Shown here in pieces: positions 1 through 8,568 of a stretch of DNA of 21,435 nt (position 1 is the stretch's first letter; every line of letters starts with the position of its first letter). This DNA comes from an uncultured Desulfobulbaceae bacterium (GTDB lineage: Bacteria; Desulfobacterota; Desulfobulbia; Desulfobulbales; BM004). Below the pieces are notes generated by a model. It was not told the DNA's origin, made no database searches, and was given only the letters and a program-made list of their open reading frames with translations. Both the position numbers and the translations under genes were made by a program. The stretch lies in NCBI GenBank assembly GCA_947258675.1, contig CAMYJP010000059.1, forward strand, positions 1-21,435. The letters are read 5' to 3'.

Positions 1-1
1 C

Positions 2-574
2 AAACTTTTGAAGAGAGCAGGTTTTCAGGTGGGCGTGCAGCTGATGATTGGTCTCCCTGGTGAGACTACGTGTGGTATGGTGCGCACATCGGAACGTGTC
101 GTAAATCTTGATCCGCATTTTGTAAGAATCTACCCGACCCTGGTAATAAAAGACAGCGCGCTTGATCGGCTATGCAAGGCAAGGAAATACAAGCCTTTAA
201 GCCTTAATAAGGCAATTGCACGGTCTGTGAAAATGAAAAGAATATTTGACCGTGCCGGGATCAGGATTGTCAGGATGGGCCTTCAGCCGTCAGAAAGCCT
301 GGAGCGGAAGGTGGTAGCCGGCCCCTATCATCCAGCTTTTGGCGAACTGGTGCAAGCCAGAATATTTTTTAAATCGGCCCGCAGGGAATTGGCAAAACTT
401 TTGCCGGGGCAAAAAATGATTATCTCCATTTGCCCGGCGGACCAGTCGGCATTTCGTGGCCCGAAAAATATTAACATTGAGAGACTTTCAGCTCTTGGGC
501 TGTTGAAGAGGATGGAACTCGTTATCGACCCGAACCAGCCGAGATATTTTTTTAAGAAAAGGCTTAGGCCGTAA
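2..574 (+). CDS. Radical-SAM protein, Elp3-type, C-terminal part (5' truncated by window)
   Basis: The reading frame is open from the first bases of the window, so this is the 3' part of a gene beginning upstream. The TTG at position 8 is an internal codon, not a start. The visible 190 or so residues begin inside the TIM-barrel half of a radical-SAM domain. The segment VQLMIGLPGET is the usual strand/loop late in the barrel, and FVRIYPTLVIKDSAL is typical of the Elp3/YhcC-like radical-SAM proteins that carry a C-terminal extension. The iron-sulfur cysteine cluster would lie upstream and is not visible. The substrate is unknown. The protein ends in a basic tail (FFKKRLRP), and no gene follows on this strand for about 500 bp. 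The family is confident; the specific function is not. Confidence 0.8.
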   Translation, partial: KLLKRAGFQVGVQLMIGLPGETTCGMVRTSERVVNLDPHFVRIYPTLVIKDSALDRLCKARKYKPLSLNKAIARSVKMKRIFDRAGIRIVRMGLQPSESLERKVVAGPYHPAFGELVQARIFFKSARRELAKLLPGQKMIISICPADQSAFRGPKNINIERLSALGLLKRMELVIDPNQPRYFFKKRLRP

Positions 575-1076
575 GGCGTAGGGTATAATGAATAATGAAT
601 AATTTAAAACCTGGGGTCGGGGATTGGCAGATGAACACAAGACACAGGTGTCGGGTGATGGGTGCCGGTAAAAAAACATTGAAGATTATCGGCATACGAC
701 CCTGCCGATGATTAGTAGAATAATGAGAATTAAGAACAATAAAACAATGAAAACAGAAGTGAATATTGACAACTGAATGAAACGAAATGCGCTTTTTGAC
801 GCCTAACGAATCTGTATCTTTTTATCTTAAAATCAGGGTTAAACCAAAATGATTATTACAACTTTTAATCCCAGTTAATTTACATAAAGGCTAAAGCACA
901 ACGATTTTTCAGTCGAAAGAAGTATTAGGCAAAAAGATTGTTGTAATTAAATGAAGATATTGTTAGAAAAACGCCACTGAAACGACTTCTACAAAAAATC
1001 AGGCACTGTTTAATAATTAACAGGAGCCAAGTCACTGCCGAATTGATCTATTAATCTTATTTCCAACTTCCTTCAT
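575..1076. other. Intergenic region with low-complexity repeats, no gene seen
   Basis: About 500 bp without a credible gene. The first 100 bases contain short degenerate repeats: a gaataat motif twice at about 588-602, and GGTGTCGGGTGATGGGTG-like runs at about 647-665. The rest is AT-rich. A loose inverted pair (attacaac near 854, gttgtaat near 940) is too short and too widely spaced to call. A CAGGAG stretch near 1020 lies too far from the next start codon to be its ribosome-binding site. No tRNA-like fold and no convincing terminator were recognised. Confidence 0.5.
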
Positions 1077-2441
1077 ATGAAGAAACATTACTCCCCAATA
1101 AAAATTGCTGCTACCCTTGCGTTCTGGATTTTCCTTACTCTTTTTCTGATTAACAAAAATTTCACTAATACTGATAATCATACTCTTGATTCCTTTAAAA
1201 CCGGAACAGCTATAGCTTCTATTTCAGAGGATTTTACTTCAGAATCAATAAAACAACCTGCTTCAGATTTGCGTGAAAGCAAACCTGTCAATGAAGTGCT
1301 TTTCAAAGAAATTGTCGGAGAACTCAAATCGGGTGAAAGTTTTGCCGATTCTCTCAAACGCTCAAATGTAACCGCCAAAGTAAAACAAGAACTTATTCAA
1401 ACACTCACCGGCACTCTTGATTTCAAAAGGTTGCGCCCAAAAGACCGATACTCTATTCAACTTGATGAAAATGGTGAACTTTACAGCAGCACTTATGAAT
1501 CCGGCCCGTTAAATATTTACAACGTAACAAAAACCGATAACGGTCTTATTGCTGAGAAGGCTTCAATTCCTCTTGAAGTCAAAACATTAAAAATTTCCGG
1601 CACTATTAAGACGTCAATCTTCTCTTCTTTTATCGAACTTGGTGAAAAACCAAAACTTATTCACGGCTTTGCTGACATTTTTGCTTCAAAAATAGATTTT
1701 AACTCAGAACCACGAGTGGGAGACAAATTCAGTCTCGTTTTTGAAAAATATTATAAGGAAGAAGAATTTGTCGGTTATGGTAGGATTCTGGTTGCAAATT
1801 ATGAACAGTCCGACCATACCTTTAAAGGTTTCTGGTATTCATCAGAACAAACCCTTGCCGGACATTTTAATCCGGAAGGTGAAGAACTTGGCACCTCATT
1901 TATTCGATCACCAATCCCCTTTGGCAGAATATCGTCACGATTCAGCTACAAGAGAAAACATCCTATTCTAAAAGTAACCAGACCGCATCTAGGTATAGAT
2001 CTGGCTGCCCCCACTGGTACGCCAATTATGGCAGCATCTGATGGACGGGTTGTATTCAAAGGCTGGAAAGGTGGTTTCGGTAAAACAATTGTCTTAAAAC
2101 ATGGTAACGGCTATAAGACCCATTATGGTCATATGTCTCGATATAAAAAAGGATTGAAAGTAGGAAGTCGAGTCAACAAGCAGGATACTATCGGGTATGT
2201 TGGATCAACCGGTCTATCAACCGGTCCTCATCTTGATTATCGGATATCGTATAAGGGAGTATTCAAAAATCCATTTTCTATCAAATTCAAGCCGAATTCA
2301 GTCTTAACCGGAGCCGAGCTGGATAAATTTAAAACAGCTAAAGATATTCTTGCACAGTTGATGAACATACCGGACGCTCAAAAGACCCTTATTGTTAAAA
2401 GCGTTGTATTTAACCCAGATTCTGCTATTTCCTTTCTGTAA
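1077..2441 (+). CDS. M23-family (LytM/MepM-like) cell-wall peptidase, membrane-anchored
   Basis: A 454-residue predicted peptidoglycan endopeptidase. A hydrophobic segment at about residues 9-25, after a short basic N-terminus, is a signal anchor facing the periplasm. Residues 70-160 resemble the N-terminal regulatory domains of Csd3/MepM-type enzymes. The M23 domain occupies about 280-400. H304 and D308 (RPHLGID) match the HxxxD zinc motif, and H349/H352 lie in THYGH. At the HxH motif the sequence is GPHLDYR, with H385 followed by D387 where the second zinc-binding His is usual. Substitution here is known in some M23 relatives, so the enzyme may still be active or may be an activator-type protein. 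An in-frame stop lies at 1044-1046 and no other ATG/GTG/TTG precedes 1077, which fixes the start, but no clear ribosome-binding site precedes it. trmL follows after 49 bp. Confidence 0.88.
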   Translation: MKKHYSPIKIAATLAFWIFLTLFLINKNFTNTDNHTLDSFKTGTAIASISEDFTSESIKQPASDLRESKPVNEVLFKEIVGELKSGESFADSLKRSNVTAKVKQELIQTLTGTLDFKRLRPKDRYSIQLDENGELYSSTYESGPLNIYNVTKTDNGLIAEKASIPLEVKTLKISGTIKTSIFSSFIELGEKPKLIHGFADIFASKIDFNSEPRVGDKFSLVFEKYYKEEEFVGYGRILVANYEQSDHTFKGFWYSSEQTLAGHFNPEGEELGTSFIRSPIPFGRISSRFSYKRKHPILKVTRPHLGIDLAAPTGTPIMAASDGRVVFKGWKGGFGKTIVLKHGNGYKTHYGHMSRYKKGLKVGSRVNKQDTIGYVGSTGLSTGPHLDYRISYKGVFKNPFSIKFKPNSVLTGAELDKFKTAKDILAQLMNIPDAQKTLIVKSVVFNPDSAISFL

Positions 2442-2490
2442 ATACTGTTTCTGAATAACAGCTTTAAATGATTGATTATATTTAACTGCA

Positions 2491-2961
2491 ATGGGAAACA
2501 CTGGAAAGGAACCATTCAACCTTGTTCTTGTTGAGCCTGAAATCCCTCCTAATACCGGCAGCATTGCCAGACTGTGCGGAGCAACAGATACAAATCTCCA
2601 TCTCATCAGACCCCTAGGATTCAGCACTGACGATAAACATTTGAAACGTGCCGGCCTTGATTATTGGCAGCATATAAAGATATTCTATTGGCCAGGCTTT
2701 GATGAGTTTCTTGCCGCCCAAGATGAAAACAAACTTTTCTTTTTTACCAAAAAAGTCGACCGCCCCTATACTGAAGCCTGCTTCCGTCCGGGAGACTACC
2801 TCATTTTCGGCAAAGAGACCAAGGGCTTACCTGAAGATGTTCTCCGGTATTATCAAGATCGTTGCTATACCATTCCAATGAGCAATAAGAACATAAGAAG
2901 CCTGAATCTGGCGATCACTGCAGGAATAATACTGTATGAAGCGCTCCGCCAGCAAGATTGA
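2491..2961 (+). CDS. trmL: tRNA (cytidine/uridine-34-2'-O)-methyltransferase TrmL
   Basis: A 156-residue protein, the normal length for TrmL, a small SPOUT-class enzyme. It methylates the 2'-OH of the wobble nucleotide of certain leucine tRNAs using S-adenosylmethionine. The N-terminus has the family pattern VLVEPEIPPNTGSIARLC (residues 12-29). The C-terminal half carries the trefoil-knot SAM-binding motifs: FGKETKGLP at about 106-114 and IRSLNLA at about 135-141. Family assignment is secure from these motifs. It lies 49 bp downstream of the peptidase gene and may be co-transcribed with it. Acting as a soluble homodimer is known for the family, not visible here. Confidence 0.93.
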   Translation: MGNTGKEPFNLVLVEPEIPPNTGSIARLCGATDTNLHLIRPLGFSTDDKHLKRAGLDYWQHIKIFYWPGFDEFLAAQDENKLFFFTKKVDRPYTEACFRPGDYLIFGKETKGLPEDVLRYYQDRCYTIPMSNKNIRSLNLAITAGIILYEALRQQD

Positions 2962-3181
2962 GTCGATCGACGTTATAAAGAACCACCTTCCCCCCCATAA
3001 AAATATGCCGGTAGTAAGCAATAGCTTGATGTATTCGTAAAAAGTCTTAAACTTGTCAAATTCTGCCCTATCGGTTACTGATTTTGTTGTATTTTTGTCT
3101 GGGTAAGCAAAACAGAACTCCTGAGATAACGTTGATATACTGAAAATTTATACAGGCCTAGTGATATATTATAAATAATAT

Positions 3182-3186
3182 GGAGG
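3182..3186 (+). promoter_or_regulatory. Ribosome-binding site that decides the serC start
   Basis: GGAGG lies 10 bases before the ATG at 3197 and only 4 before a TTG at 3191 in the same frame. The spacing, the better start codon and the family N-terminus (a few residues before FNFSAGPA) favour the ATG. Confidence 0.6.
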
Positions 3187-3196
3187 AATTTTGAAC

Positions 3197-4288
3197 ATGC
3201 CTGACAGAATCTTCAACTTCAGCGCCGGACCTGCTACCTTGCCACCAGAGGTACTGACGCAGGCAGCAAAGGATATAGTTAACTTTAATGACCGCGGCAT
3301 TGGCCTCATAGAGTTGAGCCATCGCAGCAAAGATTTTATTGCTGTAGCCGAAGAAACAGAAAAACTCTTGCGAAAAATTTTACAAGTACCTGCAAATTAC
3401 AAGGTTTTGTTTTTGCAAGGGGGAGCATCAACTCAATTTGCCATGGTTCCAATGAACCTCCTGACAAAAGAAAAAACCGCTGCATATCTCAACACCGGAA
3501 CATGGTCAAAAAAAGCAATAAAAGAAGCACAATTTCTCGGCAACGTTGAAGTCGTTTATTCCAGTGAACAAACAACGTTTAATCACGTCCCTGCCAATGG
3601 CGATTACCAGATTTCTCCTGAAGCCGAATATCTGTACTTTGTTTCCAATAACACGATATTTGGAACCCAGTTTCACGATTTCCCTGTAACTGATAAAATT
3701 ATGGTCTGCGATATGTCTTCCGATATTCTATCAAGAAAAATCGATGTAAGCCGTTTCGGGATTATTTTTGCCGGGGCCCAAAAAAACATGGGGCCAGCCG
3801 GTTGCACTGTAGTAATCATCCGCGAAGATCTGCTCGCCAGAACTCCGGACAATGTACCTACTATGTTCCGTTATAAAACCCATGCAGATAAAGGATCCAT
3901 GTTTAACACCCCTCCCTGCTTTGCATTGTATACAATCGGACTAGTTCTTAAGTGGCTTGATAAGCTTGGAGGCCTTGATATTATGGAAAAAATGAATAAG
4001 GAAAAAGCTGCATTACTTTATCAGGCAATCGATTCTACGGAGTTTTATCGCGGCCATGCCAAGTTAGACTCACGATCTCTTATGAATGTCACTTTTAATC
4101 TGCCTTCTCAAGAACTCGAACAACAGTTTGTCCAGGAAGCAACTGCCCAAGGTCTTGACGGCCTGAAGGGCCATCGATCGGTTGGCGGATGCCGAGCATC
4201 CATTTATAATGCTTTTCCAAAAGCAGGAGTGGAGAAACTGATTACTTTCATGCAGGATTTCGAGAAAAAAAACAAACTGAGCGCATAA
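3197..4288 (+). CDS. serC: Phosphoserine aminotransferase SerC
   Basis: A class-V, PLP-dependent aminotransferase converting 3-phosphohydroxypyruvate plus glutamate to phosphoserine, the second step of serine synthesis; the family can also act in pyridoxal-phosphate synthesis. With the ATG start it has 363 residues, matching the family. Diagnostic segments are FNFSAGPATLPPEVL at the N-terminus, FLQGGASTQFAMVPMNLL near residue 75, and the PLP-lysine motif FAGAQKNMGPAG with K196 as the Schiff-base lysine. The C-terminus GHRSVGGCRASIYNAF is also typical. A TTG six bases upstream is a possible alternative start. The gene stands alone, 235 bp after trmL. The next 190 bp hold no gene. Confidence 0.95.
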   Translation: MPDRIFNFSAGPATLPPEVLTQAAKDIVNFNDRGIGLIELSHRSKDFIAVAEETEKLLRKILQVPANYKVLFLQGGASTQFAMVPMNLLTKEKTAAYLNTGTWSKKAIKEAQFLGNVEVVYSSEQTTFNHVPANGDYQISPEAEYLYFVSNNTIFGTQFHDFPVTDKIMVCDMSSDILSRKIDVSRFGIIFAGAQKNMGPAGCTVVIIREDLLARTPDNVPTMFRYKTHADKGSMFNTPPCFALYTIGLVLKWLDKLGGLDIMEKMNKEKAALLYQAIDSTEFYRGHAKLDSRSLMNVTFNLPSQELEQQFVQEATAQGLDGLKGHRSVGGCRASIYNAFPKAGVEKLITFMQDFEKKNKLSA

Positions 4289-4361
4289 ATTAAGTCGTAC
4301 TTCTTTCATCCTCAAATCCTTGTACTTCACGAATGAATACATTCCAGGTACTTAAAACTTT

Positions 4362-4469
4362 TTAGGCACTTTAGGCAATTCAGGCACTCTAGGCACTTTA
4401 GGCACTCTAGGCACTTTAGGCATTCTAGGCACTTCAGGCACTCTAGGCACTTTAGGCACTTCAGGCACT
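4362..4469. repeat. 9-bp tandem repeat array, 12 copies
   Basis: Twelve head-to-tail 9-bp units of the form YYAGGCAYT fill 4362-4469 exactly. The first two bases alternate among TT, CT and TC; two units carry a change in the AGGCACT core (TTAGGCAAT at 4371, TTAGGCATT at 4416). The array ends eight bases before the start codon at 4478, so it forms most of the leader of that gene. It has no spacers and no dyad symmetry, so it is not a CRISPR array. A minus-strand reading frame runs through it as a Val-Pro-Lys/Arg/Glu repeat, but this follows from the period being a multiple of three. Confidence 0.95.
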
Positions 4470-4477
4470 TTCTTCAA

Positions 4478-5347
4478 ATGAACTACGAAGGCACTATCAT
4501 CCGCCCTCCCAGTGAGGCAGACAGTATAATTCTCCAAGCAACTGTTGGTTGCTCGCATAATAAGTGTACCTTTTGCGGGGCTTATAAAGGAACCCTGTTC
4601 AGAATCAAGGAAGACTCAGTAATCGATGAGGACCTAACGTTTGCCGCTCAATTCTGCAGACGCCAGAAAAGAGTTTTTCTGGCTGATGGGGACGCCCTCA
4701 TCATTCCTCAGCAAAGATTGATAAAGCTGCTAGGCAAAATCAGACGAACCCTTCCTTGGGTAAATCGGATAAGTCTTTACGGTAATGCAAAAAGTATTCA
4801 TACTAAAAGCCCCAAACAGCTCAAAGAGCTCAAAAACCTTGGATTGGATCGGGTATATATGGGCCTTGAAAGCGGACACGATCAGACACTTGAGGCAATA
4901 CATAAAGGCTATACCAGTGGAAAAATGATCAAAGAGGGCTGCAAAATCAGAGATGTTGGGCTATTTCTGTCTACAACTGTTTTGCTGGGTATTGGTGGGA
5001 CAAAATACTCGGAAATCCATGCAGAATTGACCGGTAAAGTACTGACCGCTATCCAACCCAATCAAATTGCTGCCCTTACTCTGATGCTGATTCCTGACAC
5101 GCCTCTTTATGACGATGCGATTTCAGGAAAATTTCACATACCTGAAGCTGATCAGCTACTTTTTGAACTTAAGACTATGCTGCTGAATATATATCTCGAC
5201 AAGGTTATGTTCATGGCCAATCATGCATCGAACTATCTCTCCATTAATGCCCGTCTTAACCGCGACAAACAGAAAATACTTGCTCAAATCGATGATGCGC
5301 TTGCTGGGAAAATCCACTTGAAACCTGAAAGCATGAGAGCTTTATAG
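4478..5347 (+). CDS. Radical-SAM protein of unknown substrate (CX4CX2C type)
   Basis: A 289-residue radical-SAM enzyme. The cluster-binding cysteines are C25, C30 and C33 in VGCSHNKCTFCG. This is CX4CX2C, not the usual CX3CX2C, and the variant is recurrent in the small uncharacterised family whose members begin with an EG..RPPSEADS N-terminus, as this one does. Later barrel motifs are visible: SLYGNAKSI at about 107 and VYMGLESGHDQTL at about 128, the latter a SAM-contact strand. The start is set by the family N-terminus; no Shine-Dalgarno is evident because the tandem array ends eight bases before the ATG. The frame stays open back through the array to a stop at 4334 but holds no other ATG. 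rlmN begins 17 bp downstream, suggesting co-transcription. The reaction is unknown. Confidence 0.85.
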   Translation: MNYEGTIIRPPSEADSIILQATVGCSHNKCTFCGAYKGTLFRIKEDSVIDEDLTFAAQFCRRQKRVFLADGDALIIPQQRLIKLLGKIRRTLPWVNRISLYGNAKSIHTKSPKQLKELKNLGLDRVYMGLESGHDQTLEAIHKGYTSGKMIKEGCKIRDVGLFLSTTVLLGIGGTKYSEIHAELTGKVLTAIQPNQIAALTLMLIPDTPLYDDAISGKFHIPEADQLLFELKTMLLNIYLDKVMFMANHASNYLSINARLNRDKQKILAQIDDALAGKIHLKPESMRAL

Positions 5348-5364
5348 CCCTCTCCCCTAATATC

Positions 5365-6459
5365 ATGGCAAAAACTGATCTTCAAGATATGACATTGACA
5401 GATCTGACGGAATTTATCACTGACTTGGGTCTCCCCTCTTTCCGTGCCAGGCAGATATTTTCTTGGCTCTATCGTCCTGGAATAAGAGATTTCAGCCAGA
5501 TGACCGACATCAAAAAAGACCTTCGAGATGCAATTGCCAGAGTAGCAACTTTCAACAGGTTTATGCCTTCGACTGTGGAAAAATCTGCAGATGGTACATT
5601 TAAATACGGCTTTAAACTCTCGGATAACCGCATCATTGAATCAGTTCTGATTCCTGAACAGGACCGAAATACTCTTTGCGTTTCATCCCAGGTTGGGTGT
5701 GCAATGGGATGTAATTTCTGTCATACAGGCACTATGGGGTTTAAGAGAAACCTGCGGCCTGCAGAAATAGTTAATCAGGTTACCGCGGTCATTAACCATA
5801 AATTACTTGAAATCAACGCACAAGAACCTTCTGAAAACAGCATAATTAATAATCTGGTGTTTATGGGAATGGGCGAACCTCTTGCCAATCTCGACAACCT
5901 ACTTAAGGCTTTAAGCATTTTAACCGAACAGCGTGGATTAGATTTTTCAGATCGCAGAATTACGGTCTCCACCTGTGGACTTATTCCACAGATGATAGAA
6001 CTGGGTAAAAAAAGCAAAGTGAACCTGGCGGTTTCACTGCACAGTATAGATGATACTATTCGCAGTAAACTCATGCCAATCAACAAAACCTATCCAGTGG
6101 ACGATCTTTTGCAGGCATGCAGGAATTATCCACTCCCCAAGCGACGAAGGATCATGTTTGAATACATATTAATTCAAGGCATCAACTCCTCTGCGGCAGA
6201 TGCGGAACTTCTTGCCAAAAAACTAAAAAATATCCGTTGCAAAATCAATCTGCTTCCCTACAATGATAACCCTGCCTTTCCCCTAAAAAGTCCAACAGAA
6301 GAGGAAGTTGAGATTTTCCAGAAAATTCTCTGGAAAGCAGGCTACACCGTTTTGTTGCGCGAAAGCCGGGGCGCAGATATTTCTGCAGCTTGTGGACAGC
6401 TTGCCGCCAAACAAGGCGAAAGTGAAATATATTCAAAACCCTTGGAGAATCATAACTAA
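5365..6459 (+). CDS. rlmN: 23S rRNA (A2503-C2)/tRNA (A37-C2) methyltransferase RlmN
   Basis: A 364-residue radical-SAM methyltransferase, full length for RlmN. The family uses one SAM to methylate a cysteine of the enzyme and a second to start radical transfer of that carbon to C2 of adenosine in 23S rRNA and some tRNAs. The [4Fe-4S] cysteines are C112, C116 and C119 (CAMGCNFCHTG). The methyl-carrying cysteine is C343 in DISAACGQL, followed by the family end. GMGEPLAN and the SLHS segment are also conserved. The N-terminal helical domain (LPSFRARQIFSWLY) matches the RNA-binding accessory domain. It follows the radical-SAM gene by 17 bp. About 420 bp without a confident gene follow. Confidence 0.95.
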   Translation: MAKTDLQDMTLTDLTEFITDLGLPSFRARQIFSWLYRPGIRDFSQMTDIKKDLRDAIARVATFNRFMPSTVEKSADGTFKYGFKLSDNRIIESVLIPEQDRNTLCVSSQVGCAMGCNFCHTGTMGFKRNLRPAEIVNQVTAVINHKLLEINAQEPSENSIINNLVFMGMGEPLANLDNLLKALSILTEQRGLDFSDRRITVSTCGLIPQMIELGKKSKVNLAVSLHSIDDTIRSKLMPINKTYPVDDLLQACRNYPLPKRRRIMFEYILIQGINSSAADAELLAKKLKNIRCKINLLPYNDNPAFPLKSPTEEEVEIFQKILWKAGYTVLLRESRGADISAACGQLAAKQGESEIYSKPLENHN

Positions 6460-6876
6460 TCAATTATGGTTATCAAATACTCTAAATACTGCGGCTGTTC
6501 CACTACTCCTCCAAGAGATTGATTGTTTTTTCTTAGTACTGCCCAGGATTCTGGATTAATTCTATGCGTTTTATGCTCAACAGCGAATCTAACTACGAAA
6601 ATCAACCGCTGTTCTGCGATCTAAAGAATCTTTCAAAGGTATCACCTTCAAAATTTCTTTCTTGCAAAGTAATTTCTCCTGTAACAATTTATCAAACAGA
6701 CATTTTAATTCACAATGCTGCAAAATATATTAACAGGAATTATAAAACAAATGTTGCGAGATATATCTGCTGCCCAATGTCTTCACTGTATTTTATAGCG
6801 AACACCTTTTTAAAAAAAGCCTAAATTATAACAGTAAGCTAAAACTGAATATTTATAAAACAGACCGGGGATAAAT
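6460..6876. other. Intergenic region; one doubtful small ORF (6564-6824)
   Basis: About 417 bp between rlmN and the carboxyltransferase operon. An ATG-led frame at 6564-6824 (86 residues, cysteine- and asparagine-containing, no recognisable domain, no ribosome-binding site) is the only open stretch. I do not support it as a gene. The region is AT-rich and must hold the operon promoter, but no clear -35/-10 pair or terminator hairpin could be picked out. A GGGG stretch about 6 bases before the ATG at 6877 serves as the next gene's ribosome-binding site. Confidence 0.4.
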
Positions 6877-8421
6877 ATGAGTTATGACTTGGATAAACTT
6901 TTAGAAATGCGCGCACAGGCCCGCCTGGGAGGCGGTCAGGAACGCATTGACAAACAGCATGCCAAGGGAAGAATGACAGCCAGGGAAAGAATTGAGATGC
7001 TGCTTGATGAAGGCAGTTTCGAAGAATTTGATATGTTCAAAACCCACCGCTGTGCTCAATTCGGCATGAAAAACAAAGAATTCCTGGGCGACGGGGTAAT
7101 TACCGGTTACGGCACTATCAATGGTCGTATAGTTTACGTTTTTTCGCAGGACTTCACTGTTTTCGGTGGTTCACTATCAGAAACATTTGCTGAAAAGATC
7201 TGCAAGATTATGGATTTAGCCATGAAAAATGGTGCGCCGGTTATCGGTTTAAACGATTCCGGCGGTGCCAGGATCCAGGAAGGTATCGAAAGTCTGGCCG
7301 GATATACAGACATTTTTCTTCGAAATGTCATGAGTTCAGGGGTTATACCTCAAATTTCAGCTATTTTCGGTCCCTGTGCCGGCGGCGCTGTTTATTCTCC
7401 AGCCCTGACCGATTTTTCCATTATGGTCAAAAACAACAGCTACATGTTTCTTACCGGTCCAAGGGTGGTGAAATCTGTTACCCATGAAGATGTCACCGTA
7501 GAGGAACTTGGCGGTGCAACGGTTCACGCTTCGAAAAGCGGAGTGATTCACTATGCCGCCGAAACCGGAGCCGATGCAGTCGAATATATTAAAAAACTTC
7601 TATCATTCCTGCCGCAGAATAATATGGAAAGTCCTCCAGTTCTTGATTGTGACGACAGCCCGGCAAGATATGTAGAAATTCTCAACCAAATTATACCGGA
7701 CAGTCCAAACATTTCTTACGACATGAAAGAAATTATTAAGCATACCGTTGATCATGGCGTTTTTTTGGAAATCCAGGCAGAGTTTGCCCCAAACCTCGTT
7801 GTAGGTTTTGCCCGCTATAATGGTTCCCCTGTTGGTATTGTTGCTAACCAGTCTCAATACCTTGCCGGTGTATTGGATATAGATTCATCTGTAAAAGGAG
7901 CCAGATTTGTTCGATTTTGCGACTGTTTCAATATTCCGGTGGTCACCTTTGTTGATGTACCCGGGTTTCTTCCCGGCACTGCACAAGAATACGGAGGAGT
8001 TATCAGGAATGGTGCAAAAATGCTCTATGCTTTTGCCGAAGCAACCATTCCCAAAGTTACGATTATAACGCGTAAAGCTTACGGAGGAGCCTATTGTGTT
8101 ATGTCTTCCAAACATCTTCGCGGCGACATAAATTATGCTTGGCCCACAGCGGAAATTGCAGTTATGGGTGCCAAAGGCGCAGTTGAAGTGCTGTATTCCC
8201 GTGAAGCCAAAAAAAAAGAGGACCCAAAGGCGTTCCTTAATCAAAAAGAACAGGAATACTCAGATGCAGTAGTCAATCCATTCGTAGCAGCAAAACGTGG
8301 ATATATTGATGATATTATTGAACCGGCTATGACCCGCGTCCGAATAATCAAAGCACTGCGTATTTTAAGAAATAAACGCGACAGCAATCCTATGAAAAAA
8401 CATGGGAATATACCTTTGTAG
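6877..8421 (+). CDS. mmdA: Acyl-CoA (methylmalonyl-/propionyl-CoA) carboxyltransferase, 12S/MmdA/PccB type
   Basis: A 514-residue biotin-dependent carboxyltransferase of the crotonase fold, the usual size for PccB, MmdA or the 12S subunit of methylmalonyl-CoA:pyruvate transcarboxylase. The N-terminal half has the acyl-CoA site ([10 protein letters not shown] at 127-136, [14 protein letters not shown] at 164-177). The C-terminal half has the biotin-side site ([11 protein letters not shown] at 402-412, then [18 protein letters not shown]). It opens a plus-strand gene set that ends with a biotin-carrying pyruvate/oxaloacetate carboxyltransferase. No biotin carboxylase is present in the window. 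That pairing favours transcarboxylase action, moving CO2 from methylmalonyl-CoA to pyruvate (or the reverse), in propionate metabolism. The acyl-CoA specificity cannot be read from the sequence alone. Confidence 0.9.
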   Translation: MSYDLDKLLEMRAQARLGGGQERIDKQHAKGRMTARERIEMLLDEGSFEEFDMFKTHRCAQFGMKNKEFLGDGVITGYGTINGRIVYVFSQDFTVFGGSLSETFAEKICKIMDLAMKNGAPVIGLNDSGGARIQEGIESLAGYTDIFLRNVMSSGVIPQISAIFGPCAGGAVYSPALTDFSIMVKNNSYMFLTGPRVVKSVTHEDVTVEELGGATVHASKSGVIHYAAETGADAVEYIKKLLSFLPQNNMESPPVLDCDDSPARYVEILNQIIPDSPNISYDMKEIIKHTVDHGVFLEIQAEFAPNLVVGFARYNGSPVGIVANQSQYLAGVLDIDSSVKGARFVRFCDCFNIPVVTFVDVPGFLPGTAQEYGGVIRNGAKMLYAFAEATIPKVTIITRKAYGGAYCVMSSKHLRGDINYAWPTAEIAVMGAKGAVEVLYSREAKKKEDPKAFLNQKEQEYSDAVVNPFVAAKRGYIDDIIEPAMTRVRIIKALRILRNKRDSNPMKKHGNIPL

Positions 8422-8462
8422 ACAGTCTGTAGAGATACGAAGTTCGGGATTTAAGGTTCGAG

Positions 8463-8547
8463 GTTCCCAGGTGGAAACAATTTTGATAGCAATGCAGTTC
8501 ATTTGAAGTTCCCAGGTGGAGACAATTTTGATAGCAATGCAGTTCAT
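8463..8547. repeat. Two direct repeats of 40 bp, 45-bp period
   Basis: Positions 8463-8502 and 8508-8547 are identical except for one A/G difference. Each starts GTTCCCAGGTGG and ends ATGCAGTTCAT. They are joined by five bases, and the following ttttgaagtg resembles the linker, as if a third unit begins. The 5' side (8438-8463) carries a degenerate run of GTTCG-like pieces. The repeats lie between the carboxyltransferase gene and the ABM gene, inside a probable operon. Confidence 0.95.
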
Positions 8548-8568
8548 ATTTTGAAGTGAGGGAAAAAT

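Noticed and set aside
850..950. Possible structured RNA from an inverted attacaac/gttgtaat pair
   Set aside because: The arms are only 8 bp and about 80 bp apart in AT-rich DNA, so chance pairing is likely.
4362..4469. CRISPR array
   Set aside because: Units are 9 bp with no spacers and no cas genes nearby.
4352..4558. Minus-strand ORF encoding Val-Pro-Lys/Arg repeats
   Set aside because: It is a direct product of the 9-bp array, whose period is a multiple of three; it has no ribosome-binding site and overlaps the start of the radical-SAM gene.
6564..6824. 86-residue plus-strand ORF between rlmN and the carboxyltransferase gene
   Set aside because: No ribosome-binding site, no domain, and composition like AT-rich non-coding DNA; kept only as a note in the intergenic entry.
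8365..8547. Minus-strand ORF with a repeated MNCIAIKIVSTWE peptide
   Set aside because: The repetition comes from the 40-bp direct DNA repeats, and the frame overlaps the carboxyltransferase gene end.
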